DNA of 64,000 nt from Lysobacter enzymogenes (GTDB lineage Bacteria; Pseudomonadota; Gammaproteobacteria; Xanthomonadales; Xanthomonadaceae), in assembly GCF_023617245.1 (NCBI RefSeq), contig NZ_CP067396.1:2604001-2668000 (forward strand), read 5' to 3'. The notes under the pieces are model-generated. The model saw only the letters and a program-made list of their open reading frames with translations. It was not told the DNA's origin and searched no databases. This document shows, piece after piece, positions 48,575 through 57,338 of the stretch (position 1 is the first letter of the stretch; each line of letters opens with the position of its first letter). The position numbers and the translations under genes were made by a program.

Positions 48575-51500
48575 ATGCCCATGCTGAGCCTCACCACCGT
48601 CGCCCTGGCCAGCCTGGCCTGGCTGGCGCTGATGTTCGGCACCGCGCTGTTCGCCGAGCGCCGGCCGGGCGTGCTGGCGCGCCATTGGCATCACATCTAC
48701 GCGCTGTCGCTCGCGGTGCATTGCACCTCCTGGACGTTCTACGGCACCGTCACCCAGGCCGCGCGCTACGGCTGGCCGCTGCCGCCGACCTTCCTTGGCT
48801 CGATCCTGTTCTACGCCCTGGCCGTGGGCTTCATGGTGAAGCTGGTGCGGCTCGCGCGCGAGACCAACGCGACCTCGCTGGCCGACCTGATCGCCACCCG
48901 GCTGGGCAAGGACGCGTGGCTGGCCGCGCTGGTCACCCTGATCGCCGCGCTCGGCCTGATTCCGTACATCGCGCTGCAATTGAAAGCGGTGGCGATGAGC
49001 TTCGCCATGCTCACCACCCGCGCCACCGACGGCGCCGCGCTGCCGGCGTGGCGCGACAGCGCGCTGTACGTGGCGCTGGCGATGGCGCTGTTCGCGATGC
49101 TGTTCGGCACCCGCCGCGCCAGCGCCGCCGAACACAATCGCGGGCTGGTGCTGGCGATGGCGTTCGAGTCGGTGTTCAAGCTGGCGGCGATGCTGGCGTT
49201 GGGCGCGTTCGTGTGGTTCGGCCTGGATGCGCTGCCGCCAGCGCCGGCGCAACCCGCGCCGCCCAGCGATCCGGCCGGCGGCTTCGCCCCGCTGGTGCTG
49301 CTCGGCGCGCTGGCGATGTTCATCCTGCCGCACCAGTTCCATGTCGCGGTGGTCGAATGCCGCGACGAACGCGACGTGCGCACCGCGCGCTGGCAATTCC
49401 CGCTGTACCTGCTGCTGATCGCCGCGCCGGTGCTGCCGGTGGCGATGCTCGGCCAGCGCCTGCTCGGCGCGCAGGTGCCGTCCGATCTGTACGTGCTGGC
49501 GCTGCCGTTGGCGCAAGGGCAGCAGGGGTTGGCGCTGTTCGCCTTCCTCGGCGGGCTCAGCGCCGCCACCGGCATGGTCGTGGTCAGCACGCTCACGCTG
49601 AGCCTGATGATCGGCAATCACTGGTTCGCGCCGAACCTGCTGCGCGGGGCGTGGTCGCGCAACCGCGACTTGCGCGGACGGGTGCTGGCGCTGCGCCGCG
49701 CCGGCATCGTCGCGATCATGCTGCTGGCCTGGGGCTACAGCCGGCTGATCGCCGGCAGCGAGGCGCTGGCCGATGTCGGCGCGGTCTCGTTCTCGGCGCT
49801 GGCGACGCTGGCGCCGGCGCTGGCGTTCGCGGTGTGGCGGCCGCAGACGCCGGCGCGCGCGGCCATCGCCGGCATCGCCGCCGGCTTCGCGGTGTGGGCG
49901 TGGACGTTGTTGCTGCCGATGCTGTTCGAGGCGCGCGGGGCGGTGCCGGCCTGGGTCGCGCAGGGGCCGCTGGGGCTGGAATGGCTGGCGCCGGAGCGCC
50001 TGTTCGGCCTGACCGGCTGGAGCCGGCTCGGGCGCGCGGTCGGCGCCAGCCTGTTCGCCGGTAGCTTGGTCACGATAGTGGCCGCGCTGTGGCGGCGCGA
50101 ACCGGCGCGCGATGCGCGCCGCGGCCTCGACGCGCAGACCCTGCGCAACGCCGGCCTGCGCTTCCTGCCGCGCGAGCGCGTCGCGCAGTTGCTCGACGGC
50201 GTGCCGACCGGCGCGCCGGTGGCGGCGGCGGTGGAAGCCGGGGTGGAGCGCGAACTGGCCGCGGTGCTGGGCTCGTCGTCGGCGCGGGTGCTGCTCGACG
50301 CGGCGCGGCGCGAGGCCGGGCGCGATCTCGACACGGTCGCGGCGATCGTCGGCGAAGCCTCGGCCGACCTGCGCTTCAACCAGCGCGTGCTGGAAGCGGC
50401 GCTGCAGAACATGAGCCAGGGCATCAGCGTGGTCGACGCGCAACTGCGGCTGGTGGCGTGGAACCGGCGCTACGCCGAATTGTTCGATTTCCCGCCGGAG
50501 CTGCTGCAGGTCGGCCGTCCCATCGCCGACCTGGCGCGCTGGGCGATGCACCGGCTGCCGTTCCAGGGCGATCTCGAACGCGCGCTGCAGCGGCGCCTGG
50601 CCTACATGCGCGCCGGCACCGCGCACCTGTCCGAGCGCGTGCTCGCCGACGGCAGCATCCTGGAGATCCGCGGCAATCCGATGCCCGGCGGCGGCTTCGT
50701 CGCCACCTTCACCGACGTCACCGCGTTCCGCCGCGCCGAAGCGGGGCTGATCCAGGCCAACGAAACGCTCGAGCAGCGCGTGGCCGAGCGCACCGCCGAC
50801 CTGGAAGTCGCCACCCAGGAAGCGCAGCGCGCCAACGAAGCCAAGAGCCGCTTCCTCGCCGCGGTCGGCCACGACCTGATGCAGCCGCTGCACGCCGCGC
50901 AATTGTTCGCCGACGCGCTCGGCCAGCAGGTCGACGACCCGGCCCAGCGCGACACCGTGGCGCGCATCGGCGGCGCGCTGGAATCCACCGGCGACCTGCT
51001 GACCGGCCTGCTCGACATGTCGCGCCTGCAGGCCGGCGGGCTGGAGCCGCAGCCGCGCGAGTTTCCGCTGGCCGAAGTGCTCGACCCGCTGGCCGCGCAG
51101 TTCGCCGCGATCGCCGCCGCGCGCGGCCTGCGCTTTCGCTACGTGCCCACGCGCGCGTGGACCCGCAGCGATCCGCAACTGCTGCGGCGGGTGCTGCAGA
51201 ACTTCCTCGCCAACGCGGTGCGCTACACCGCGCGCGGCCGCGTGCTGCTGGGCGTGCGCCGCACCGGCGGCGGCCTGCGCATCGAGGTGCACGACAGCGG
51301 GCCGGGCATCGAGCCGGCCCAGCGCGAGGCGATCTTCGAGGAATTCCGCCGCGGCCCGGATGCGCCGGGGCAGGGCCTGGGTCTGGGCCTGTCGATCGCC
51401 GACCGCATCGCGCAGTTGCTGCAGGCGCCGTTGAGCCTGCGCAGCGAAGTCGGCCGCGGCACCGCGTTCGGCGTGCGCGTGGCGGCGGTGCGCGCGGCGC

Positions 51501-51913
51501 AGGCGCCGCTGCCGGCGGGCGCGCGCGGCGCCTTGGCCGGCTTGCGCGTGCTCGCGGTCGACAACGACGCGCAGGCGCTCGCCGCGCTGGCCGAAACGCT
51601 GAAGCGCTGGGGCTGCGACGTGGCCACCGCCGCCGACGATGCCGGCGCGCGCGCGGCGTTGCGCGCGGCGCCGGCGCAACTGTGGCTGTTCGACTTCCAC
51701 CTCGACCGCGACGACACCGGCCTGGCCCTGGCCGCGCGCCTGGAGGCCGAGTTCGGCGCGCGGCCGTGCCTGTTGCTCAGCGCCGACGGCAGCGCGCCGG
51801 TGCGCGCGGCGGTGCAGGCCGCGGGCCGCTCGCTGCTGGCCAAGCCGGTCAAGCCACTGGCGCTGAAGTCGGTGCTCGACCGCCTGCTCGCGGCCGCCGC
51901 GGCGGCCGGCTGA
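48575..51913 (+). CDS. Hybrid histidine kinase with a solute-symporter-like membrane sensor (SSS-PAS-HK-REC)
   Basis: 1112 residues. The N-terminal half (to about 505) has about 13 membrane helices of the Na+/solute symporter (SSS, PutP/CbrA-like) type (LALMFGTALFAERRPGVLARHWHHIYALSLAVHCTSWTFYG...). A PAS domain follows at about 605-730 (NMSQGISVVDAQLRLVAWNRRY), then the kinase core with H766 (AAVGHDLMQPLH), HATPase (NFLANAVRYT, DSGPGI, GLGLGLSI), and a REC domain with phospho-acceptor D1040 (LWLFDFHLDRDD). The ATG gives MPMLSLTTVALA. Tail-to-tail with the NarL regulator, its likely partner. The signal is probably transported or sensed carbon/nitrogen source. Confidence 0.92.
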   Translation: MPMLSLTTVALASLAWLALMFGTALFAERRPGVLARHWHHIYALSLAVHCTSWTFYGTVTQAARYGWPLPPTFLGSILFYALAVGFMVKLVRLARETNATSLADLIATRLGKDAWLAALVTLIAALGLIPYIALQLKAVAMSFAMLTTRATDGAALPAWRDSALYVALAMALFAMLFGTRRASAAEHNRGLVLAMAFESVFKLAAMLALGAFVWFGLDALPPAPAQPAPPSDPAGGFAPLVLLGALAMFILPHQFHVAVVECRDERDVRTARWQFPLYLLLIAAPVLPVAMLGQRLLGAQVPSDLYVLALPLAQGQQGLALFAFLGGLSAATGMVVVSTLTLSLMIGNHWFAPNLLRGAWSRNRDLRGRVLALRRAGIVAIMLLAWGYSRLIAGSEALADVGAVSFSALATLAPALAFAVWRPQTPARAAIAGIAAGFAVWAWTLLLPMLFEARGAVPAWVAQGPLGLEWLAPERLFGLTGWSRLGRAVGASLFAGSLVTIVAALWRREPARDARRGLDAQTLRNAGLRFLPRERVAQLLDGVPTGAPVAAAVEAGVERELAAVLGSSSARVLLDAARREAGRDLDTVAAIVGEASADLRFNQRVLEAALQNMSQGISVVDAQLRLVAWNRRYAELFDFPPELLQVGRPIADLARWAMHRLPFQGDLERALQRRLAYMRAGTAHLSERVLADGSILEIRGNPMPGGGFVATFTDVTAFRRAEAGLIQANETLEQRVAERTADLEVATQEAQRANEAKSRFLAAVGHDLMQPLHAAQLFADALGQQVDDPAQRDTVARIGGALESTGDLLTGLLDMSRLQAGGLEPQPREFPLAEVLDPLAAQFAAIAAARGLRFRYVPTRAWTRSDPQLLRRVLQNFLANAVRYTARGRVLLGVRRTGGGLRIEVHDSGPGIEPAQREAIFEEFRRGPDAPGQGLGLGLSIADRIAQLLQAPLSLRSEVGRGTAFGVRVAAVRAAQAPLPAGARGALAGLRVLAVDNDAQALAALAETLKRWGCDVATAADDAGARAALRAAPAQLWLFDFHLDRDDTGLALAARLEAEFGARPCLLLSADGSAPVRAAVQAAGRSLLAKPVKPLALKSVLDRLLAAAAAAG

Positions 51914-52077
51914 ACGGGCTCGGGGCCGGGCCGGGCGGGGCCCGGCGCGGTCCCGACGAGCGGCGGACGGTTCCGCGACGGACGTCGAGAAATCCACTGG
52001 CGATTTTTTCGCCAAATCTGTTGCAATGCTTATGTAACAAAGGATTGCGCCCCCTCGCACCCCCGCTGTCCGCAGGT

Positions 52078-52100
52078 TTGTCCACAGGCTGTGTGGACAA
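52078..52100. promoter_or_regulatory. Inverted DnaA-box-like pair
   Basis: TTGTCCACA (52078-52086) and TGTGGACAA (52092-52100), exact inverted complements, 5 bp apart, in the gap of 330 bp after the hybrid kinase. TTGTCCACA matches the DnaA box TTATCCACA at eight of nine bases. An AT-richer stretch lies upstream (about 51990-52043). The gap otherwise holds no gene. Function unproven. Confidence 0.5.
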
Positions 52101-52104
52101 CATT

Positions 52105-52123
52105 GGGCCTCGCGGTGAGGCCC
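52105..52123 (+). terminator. Short hairpin after the DnaA-box-like pair
   Basis: 7-bp stem GGGCCTC / GAGGCCC with loop GCGGT, directly behind the inverted repeat at 52078-52100, followed by CGGAGAGC with no T-run. It could be part of the same regulatory structure rather than a terminator. Confidence 0.35.
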
Positions 52124-52243
52124 GGAGAGCTTGACGTGAGCCTGGGTGAGCGGCTAAGGACCGCGAACAGGAACAGAGAACGAGCGTCGCTGTAGCGACC
52201 GCGACGAAGCCGCTTCGGCGATCCCCGATTGCGGCTGTCGGGA

Positions 52244-52906
52244 CTACTCGATCCGGCGCGCCGGATCGGCCAGTTCCAGCTCGCGCAACACCACGCCGGC
52301 CTGGGTGCGGTTGCGCACGCCGAGGCGGTCGAAGATCGCCGACAGGTGCGCCTTGACCGTGCGCTCCTGGACGTCCAGGCGATCGGCGATCTGCTTGTTG
52401 AGCAAGCCCTGGGCGACCAGGCTCAGCACCCGGAACTGCTGCGGCGACAGGCTGGCCAGACGCGCGGCGAGGTCGGCGTCGCCGCGTTCGCTGTGGGTGC
52501 GCGCGACCGCCGCGCGCAGCGACGCGGGCAGCCACTGTTCGCAGGCCAGCACCGCGCGGATCGCGTCGCGCAGTTCGTCCAGGCCCGAGCTCTTGGGCAG
52601 GTAGCCGGCGGCGCCGTGGTCGAGCGCGCGCCGGACCACGCGCGGATCGTCGTTGGCCGACACCACCGCGACCGCTGTGCCGGGGAACTGCGCGCGGATC
52701 GCGGCCAGGCCGGCGAGGCCGTGGTTGCCGGGCATGTGCAGATCGAGCAGGACCAGATCGATGCCCGGTTCGGCTTCCAGCGCGGCCAACGCGTCGTCGA
52801 GCGTGCCGGCCTCGCGCACCACGGTCTCGGGCACCGCGTCGGCGGCGGCCTGGCGCAGCGCGGCGCGGAACAGCGGATGGTCGTCGGCGATCAGCAGGGT
52901 CGGCAT
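52244..52906 (-). CDS. NarL/FixJ-family response regulator
   Basis: 220 residues. REC domain 1-120 with D55 as phospho-acceptor (LVLLDLHMPG), acidic pocket ADD at 7-9, K in GYLPKSSG. The C-terminal LuxR-type helix-turn-helix lies at about 150-215 (LASLSPQQFRVLSLVAQGLLNKQIADRLDVQERTVKAHLSAIFDRLGVRNRTQAG). Tail-to-tail with the hybrid kinase that ends 330 bp away on the other strand; the two form a likely pair. The start at 52906 is the usual MPTLLIADDHPLFR. Confidence 0.94.
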   Translation of the reverse strand: MPTLLIADDHPLFRAALRQAAADAVPETVVREAGTLDDALAALEAEPGIDLVLLDLHMPGNHGLAGLAAIRAQFPGTAVAVVSANDDPRVVRRALDHGAAGYLPKSSGLDELRDAIRAVLACEQWLPASLRAAVARTHSERGDADLAARLASLSPQQFRVLSLVAQGLLNKQIADRLDVQERTVKAHLSAIFDRLGVRNRTQAGVVLRELELADPARRIE

Positions 52907-53009
52907 CGCCGCAAGCGTAGCAGGCCGCGGCGACGGCGCCGCGCGCCCGCGGCGCGCAGGTGTACCAAAGTACGATGAGCGCGAGCCGGCGGCTTGCTAG
53001 CCTGCGCGG

Positions 53010-54965
53010 ATGAGCGCCCATACCCTACGCACCGCGGCCCTGGCCGCCTCCCTGCTGCTGGCCTGCGCGGCCGGCGCCGCCAGCGCCGCGCCGGCGCGCA
53101 CGTCCGCGGCCAAGCCGGCCGGCAAGACGACCGCACAGGACTCCGCCGCGATGTTCAGTTCCGAACGCCAGACCGACCACCGCGACCGCGACGATCTGCT
53201 CAGCGCCGGGCTCGGCCTGGACGGCCTGCGCGCGATGGTGCCGCCGGCGTTCGCCGACGCCGCCCATCCGACCGCGGCGGAACTGCGCCGGCGCGCGTTG
53301 TGGTCGAACTGGCGCGGCATCGCCGATCTCGCGCCCGGCGGCGGCTACGGCGAGCTCTACGGCAGCGTGGCCCCGGTGCCGGGCCGCGAGTACAGCGCGT
53401 TCGCGCGCCTGCCCGGGGCGAAACAGCCGCACCGCGTGCTGGTGCAGGTGCCCGACGGTTTCGATCGCGACAAGCGCTGCATCGTGGTCAGCGCCTCGTC
53501 GGGTTCGCGCGGCATCTACGGCTCGATCGCCGTGGCCGGCGCCTGGGGCCTGCCCAAGGGCTGCGCGGTGGCCTACACCGACAAGGGCGCGGGCACCGAT
53601 TACTTCGATCTCGACGCCGGCCTCGGCGTGCGCGCCGACGGCACCGTCGGCAAGCCGGGCGACGGCGAACTGGCGTTCGAACCCGACGCGCAGGCGCGCA
53701 AGGCCGGCGGCGTCGCGTTCAAGCACGCGCATTCGCAGGACAACCCCGAGGCCGACTGGGGCCGGCACGTGCGCCAGGCCGCGCAGTTCGCGCTGCGCGC
53801 GCTGGACCGCGCGTTTCCCGACGCGGCGCCGTTCACCTGGGCCAACACCCGGGTGATCGCGGTCGGCATCTCCAACGGCGGCGGCGCGGTGCTGCGCGCG
53901 GCCGAATTGAACGACGAGCCCTGGCTCGACGCGGTGGTCGCCGGCGAGCCCAACGTCTACGTCGCCGGCGCGCGGCCGCTGTACGACTACACCACCCAGG
54001 CCGCGCTGCTGATGCCGTGCGCGCTGCTGCACAAGCCGCTCGGCGCGATGCCGGTGGCGCCGCTGACCGGCGACAGCGCGCAATCGTTCTGCGACTTCGC
54101 GGCGGAGCATGACCTGCTCGGCGACGCCGCGCGCACGGGCGACACCGCCGCGCGCGCGCAGGCCGCGTACGAGCGCATGCGCGGCGACGGCTGGAGCGAC
54201 GAGGCGCTGCGCGCCGGCGCGCTGTCGGTGAATTTCGACCTGTGGCGCGCAGTCGCGGCGACCTATGCCTCGGCCTACGGCCGTTACGCGCCGGCGCTCG
54301 GCGAAGGCGCCGGCGCCGACCAGCCGTGGGTGCGCTACGTCTATTCGGCGGCGACGCCGGCCGGCCCCGACGCGCCGCCGCTGGCGCGCGCGGCCAGCGA
54401 CGGCGAGCGTGCCACGTGGTGGGCCGACGCCAGCGGCATTCCGCCGGGCGCGGGCGTGCAGCTGTTCGGGCCGCCGGTCGCCGGCGCGACGCCGCGCGTG
54501 GACGGCATGGCCGGCCTGCGCGAACTGTGGACCGGCCTGCCGCTGCGCGCTGGCGTCGACAAGGCCGCGCTGCGCCGCGCCGGCGAGCGCGTGCGCAAGG
54601 GCGTGGAGCAGACCCGCGCCGGCGCGCCGCGCAAGGGCCTGCCGATGATGGTGGTGCACGGCCTCGACGACGGCCTGATCCCGCCGGCGTTCAGCAGCGC
54701 GCCGTACGTGGCGGTGGCGCGCAAGGCCGGCGCGCAGGTGAGCTATTGGCAGATCCGCAACGTGCAGCACTTCGACGCCTTCCTCGGCCTGCCGGCGCTG
54801 GGCGCGCGCTACCTGCCGCTGCTGCCGTACGTGTACGCGGCGCTGGACCGGGTCGATGCGCACCTGGCCGGCGGCGCGGCGCTGCCGGGCGACGCGGTGG
54901 TCGAGACCGTGCCGCGCGCGCAGGGGCAGGGGATGAAGGCCGACAACCTGGCTGTGCCGAAGTAA
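53010..54965 (+). CDS. D-(-)-3-hydroxybutyrate oligomer hydrolase
   Basis: 651 residues. Signal peptide (about 1-27, ASAAPA), then the 3HB-oligomer hydrolase family (PF10605) with the nucleophile elbow GISNGGGA, S288, and VVHGLDDGLIPPAF / VQHFDAF near the end for the Asp and His. These enzymes split short 3-hydroxybutyrate oligomers from PHB breakdown; the family is mostly periplasmic or extracellular. Two genes away are phaE and phaC, so this supports a PHB theme. GC content is very high, as for neighbours. Confidence 0.9.
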   Translation: MSAHTLRTAALAASLLLACAAGAASAAPARTSAAKPAGKTTAQDSAAMFSSERQTDHRDRDDLLSAGLGLDGLRAMVPPAFADAAHPTAAELRRRALWSNWRGIADLAPGGGYGELYGSVAPVPGREYSAFARLPGAKQPHRVLVQVPDGFDRDKRCIVVSASSGSRGIYGSIAVAGAWGLPKGCAVAYTDKGAGTDYFDLDAGLGVRADGTVGKPGDGELAFEPDAQARKAGGVAFKHAHSQDNPEADWGRHVRQAAQFALRALDRAFPDAAPFTWANTRVIAVGISNGGGAVLRAAELNDEPWLDAVVAGEPNVYVAGARPLYDYTTQAALLMPCALLHKPLGAMPVAPLTGDSAQSFCDFAAEHDLLGDAARTGDTAARAQAAYERMRGDGWSDEALRAGALSVNFDLWRAVAATYASAYGRYAPALGEGAGADQPWVRYVYSAATPAGPDAPPLARAASDGERATWWADASGIPPGAGVQLFGPPVAGATPRVDGMAGLRELWTGLPLRAGVDKAALRRAGERVRKGVEQTRAGAPRKGLPMMVVHGLDDGLIPPAFSSAPYVAVARKAGAQVSYWQIRNVQHFDAFLGLPALGARYLPLLPYVYAALDRVDAHLAGGAALPGDAVVETVPRAQGQGMKADNLAVPK

Positions 54966-55149
54966 GCGCCGCCGCGGCGGCGGTTGGCGCGGGATTCAGC
55001 CGCCGCGCGGGCGGCCGCGCGTAGCGGCGCTCGCGCACGCGGCCGCTGGTGGACGTGCGACCTTGGCCCCTTGCGGCGAATGCGCCGGCTTTGGCAGGCT
55101 GAACGCCCCCAGGCGGCCCGCGCGGCCGCCGGCCACGGAGCTGCGCCGC

Positions 55150-55764
55150 ATGCCGCGTCATTTCTCGATGCTCCGCGAGTTCCACCTCGCGGACTGGTTC
55201 ACCCTCGCCAACGCCTTCTGCGGCACCGGCGCGATCTTCGCGGCGATGCGCTTCCTGCAGGACGGCGACGTGCGCAACCTGATGATCGGCATGGCGCTGA
55301 TCCCGCTGGCGTTCGTGTTCGACGCGCTCGACGGCCGCGTCGCGCGCTGGCGCAAGTCGTCGTCCACGCTCGGGCGCGAACTCGATTCGCTCGCCGACGT
55401 GATCTCCTTCGGCGTCGCCCCGGCCGCGCTGGCCTATGCCTGCGGCCTGCAGGGCGGCTGGGACTGGGTGGTGCTGAGCTACTTCGTCGGTTGCGGCGTG
55501 AGCCGCCTGGCGCGCTACAACGTCACCGCCGAGGCGCTCGTCGGCGACGAAGGCAAGGTCAAGTATTTCGAAGGCACGCCGATCCCGACCAGCCTGCTGC
55601 TGGTGATCGTGCTGGCGGTGGCGGCATGGCAGGGCGCGATCGGCGAGAACCTGTGGTTCGGCGGCGTGCGCGTCGGCCCGTGGCTGTTCCATCCGCTGGT
55701 GCTGATGTTCGCGCTGTCGGGGTCGCTGATGATCAGCAAGACGCTGCGTATTCCGAAACCCTGA
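55150..55764 (+). CDS. pssA: CDP-diacylglycerol-serine O-phosphatidyltransferase
   Basis: 204 residues, membrane protein. It makes phosphatidylserine, the precursor of phosphatidylethanolamine. The CDP-alcohol phosphotransferase motif D-G-x2-A-R-x8-G-x3-D-x3-D is read as DALDGRVARWRKSSSTLGRELDSLAD. The start MPRHFSMLREFHLADWFTLANAFCG is typical of the type II PssA. Six hydrophobic helices fit. It could have its own promoter. Confidence 0.92.
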   Translation: MPRHFSMLREFHLADWFTLANAFCGTGAIFAAMRFLQDGDVRNLMIGMALIPLAFVFDALDGRVARWRKSSSTLGRELDSLADVISFGVAPAALAYACGLQGGWDWVVLSYFVGCGVSRLARYNVTAEALVGDEGKVKYFEGTPIPTSLLLVIVLAVAAWQGAIGENLWFGGVRVGPWLFHPLVLMFALSGSLMISKTLRIPKP

Positions 55765-55797
55765 GCGCAACGCGCGTCGCGGCTTCGTCCCTTCCTG

Positions 55798-55880
55798 CAG
55801 GAGCGGCGCGAGCCGCGACCGCGACACCGCGCTTGCGGCGCAAGCTTGCGGCCCCGCAGTCGCGGCCCGCGCCGCTGCTA
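55798..55880. repeat. Inverted REP pair, family C
   Basis: GCAGGAGCGGCGCGAGCCGC at 55798 and inverted GTCGCGGCCCGCGCCGC ending GCTAC at 55879. It lies between pssA and phaE. Confidence 0.82.
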
Positions 55881-55978
55881 CAGGAAGCGGTCGCATTCAC
55901 GCCGTTGTGTGCCTCACGACACAGGCAGCGCCCGGCAACGCGCCATTGCTATCATCCGGGCAAACCCTGGAGGCGGCG

Positions 55979-57337
55979 ATGGCGAATTTCGGTTTCGGCT
56001 CGAACAATCCCGGCGATTTCGGCGCCGGTTTCAATCCGCAGGATTTCGAGCGCCTGGCGCGACAGTACTGGGGCGCATGGGGCGAGATGATGCGCGGCGC
56101 GCAACCGCAGCCGCCGGCGCAGCCGTCGATCCCGGGCTGGAGCGAGGCGCTGAACTGGTGGTCGCAACTGGCCAAGGGCGGCGGCCAGCCGCAGGTGCAG
56201 GACACGCTCGACCGCTTCAACAGCCAGGCGCGCGGCTGGTTCGGCGAGATCCAGAAACTGGCCGCGCAGTTCGCCGGCCGCGACGCGTCCGCGGCCGACA
56301 TCGCCGGCGCCTGGAAGCAGGCGCTGGGCGGGCAGGGCGCCAATCCCTTCGCCGACGTGTTCGGCGCGATGCGCGGCCCCGGCCAGCAGGATTTCGCGCG
56401 CTGGGCCGAACAGGTCAAGCCGTTCCTGGAACGCCTCAGCGACGGCGGCGCCAGCCTGCTCGGACTGCCCGCGTTCGGTTTCGCGCGCGAGCACCAGGAG
56501 CGCGTGCAGCAACTGGCCCAGGCCTATCTGAATTACCAACAGCAGAGCCAGGCCTACAACGCGCTGATGGCCGAGGCCGGCCAGGACGCGTTCAAGCGCT
56601 TCGAGGACAAGCTGGCCGAACGCAGCGAGCCGGGCCGCCAGATCGGCAGCGCGCGCGCGCTGTTCGATCTGTGGATCGACGCGGCCGAGGACGCCTACGC
56701 CGAGATCGCGCTGTCGCCGCGTTTCCGCGACGCCTATGCGGCGCTGGTCAATTCGCAGATGCGTTTGCGCGCCGGCGTGCAGAAGGAGATCGAGCAGGCC
56801 AGCGGCCAGTACGGCATTCCGACCCGCACCGAGATCGATTCGGCGCACCGCAAGATCGTCCAGCTCGAGCGCGAGTTGCGTCGCCTGCGCGACGAACTGC
56901 AGCGGTTGCGCGGCGACGACGGCGGCGAGCCTGCCCTCGGGGCCGGGCCGGCGACGAAGAAGGGCGCGGGCGCCAAGCCCAAGCCGCGCGCGGCGCAGGC
57001 CGGTGCGGCGGCGAAGGCGCAGCCGGCGACGGTCGAGCCGGTTGCCGCGAAGGCGGCGGCGCCCAAGCCGGGCGCTTCCGGGCAAGCGGCATCGAAACAA
57101 CTTGGCTCGAAGCTGGCCGGCTCGAAGCAGGCCGCGCCGAAGCAGGTTTCATCCAAGCCGGCCGCTTCAAAGCCGGTCGTTGCCAAGCCGGCCGGCAAGA
57201 GCGCCGCGAAGAAAACCGCCATCGCCCGGCCGCAGCCGCCGGCGCGCCCGGCCGCCGCCAAGGCCGCCGCCGCGTCCAAGCGCGCCGCCAAGCCGGCCGC
57301 GAAGTCGCTGAAGTCCGCCAAGCAGGGAGCGCGCTGA
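55979..57337 (+). CDS. phaE: Class III PHA synthase subunit PhaE with a histone-H1/PhaF-like tail
   Basis: 452 residues. The PhaE part (to about 310) includes WWSQLAKGGGQPQ, the DRFNSQARGWFGEI region, a YLNYQQQSQAYNALMAEAGQDAF helix and the conserved FDLWIDAAEDAYAEI and GIPTRTEIDSAHRKI stretches. From about 315 a 138-residue tail is built of Lys/Ala/Pro/Ser repeats (GSKLAGSK, SKPAASKPVV, AKPAGKSAAKK), like histone H1 or PhaF. GGAGG lies 4 nt before the ATG. The stop is 1 base before the phaC ATG, so the two are co-translated. Confidence 0.93.
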   Translation: MANFGFGSNNPGDFGAGFNPQDFERLARQYWGAWGEMMRGAQPQPPAQPSIPGWSEALNWWSQLAKGGGQPQVQDTLDRFNSQARGWFGEIQKLAAQFAGRDASAADIAGAWKQALGGQGANPFADVFGAMRGPGQQDFARWAEQVKPFLERLSDGGASLLGLPAFGFAREHQERVQQLAQAYLNYQQQSQAYNALMAEAGQDAFKRFEDKLAERSEPGRQIGSARALFDLWIDAAEDAYAEIALSPRFRDAYAALVNSQMRLRAGVQKEIEQASGQYGIPTRTEIDSAHRKIVQLERELRRLRDELQRLRGDDGGEPALGAGPATKKGAGAKPKPRAAQAGAAAKAQPATVEPVAAKAAAPKPGASGQAASKQLGSKLAGSKQAAPKQVSSKPAASKPVVAKPAGKSAAKKTAIARPQPPARPAAAKAAAASKRAAKPAAKSLKSAKQGAR

Positions 57338-57338
57338 G

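Noticed and set aside
48548..52060. Long minus-strand open frame opposite the hybrid kinase
   Set aside because: Low-complexity Arg/Gln/His translation; the plus strand encodes the complete SSS-PAS-HK-REC protein.
52078..52123. Chromosomal replication origin
   Set aside because: Only one inverted box pair is seen, and dnaA/dnaN/gyrB are not near. A regulatory DnaA site is the most that can be proposed.
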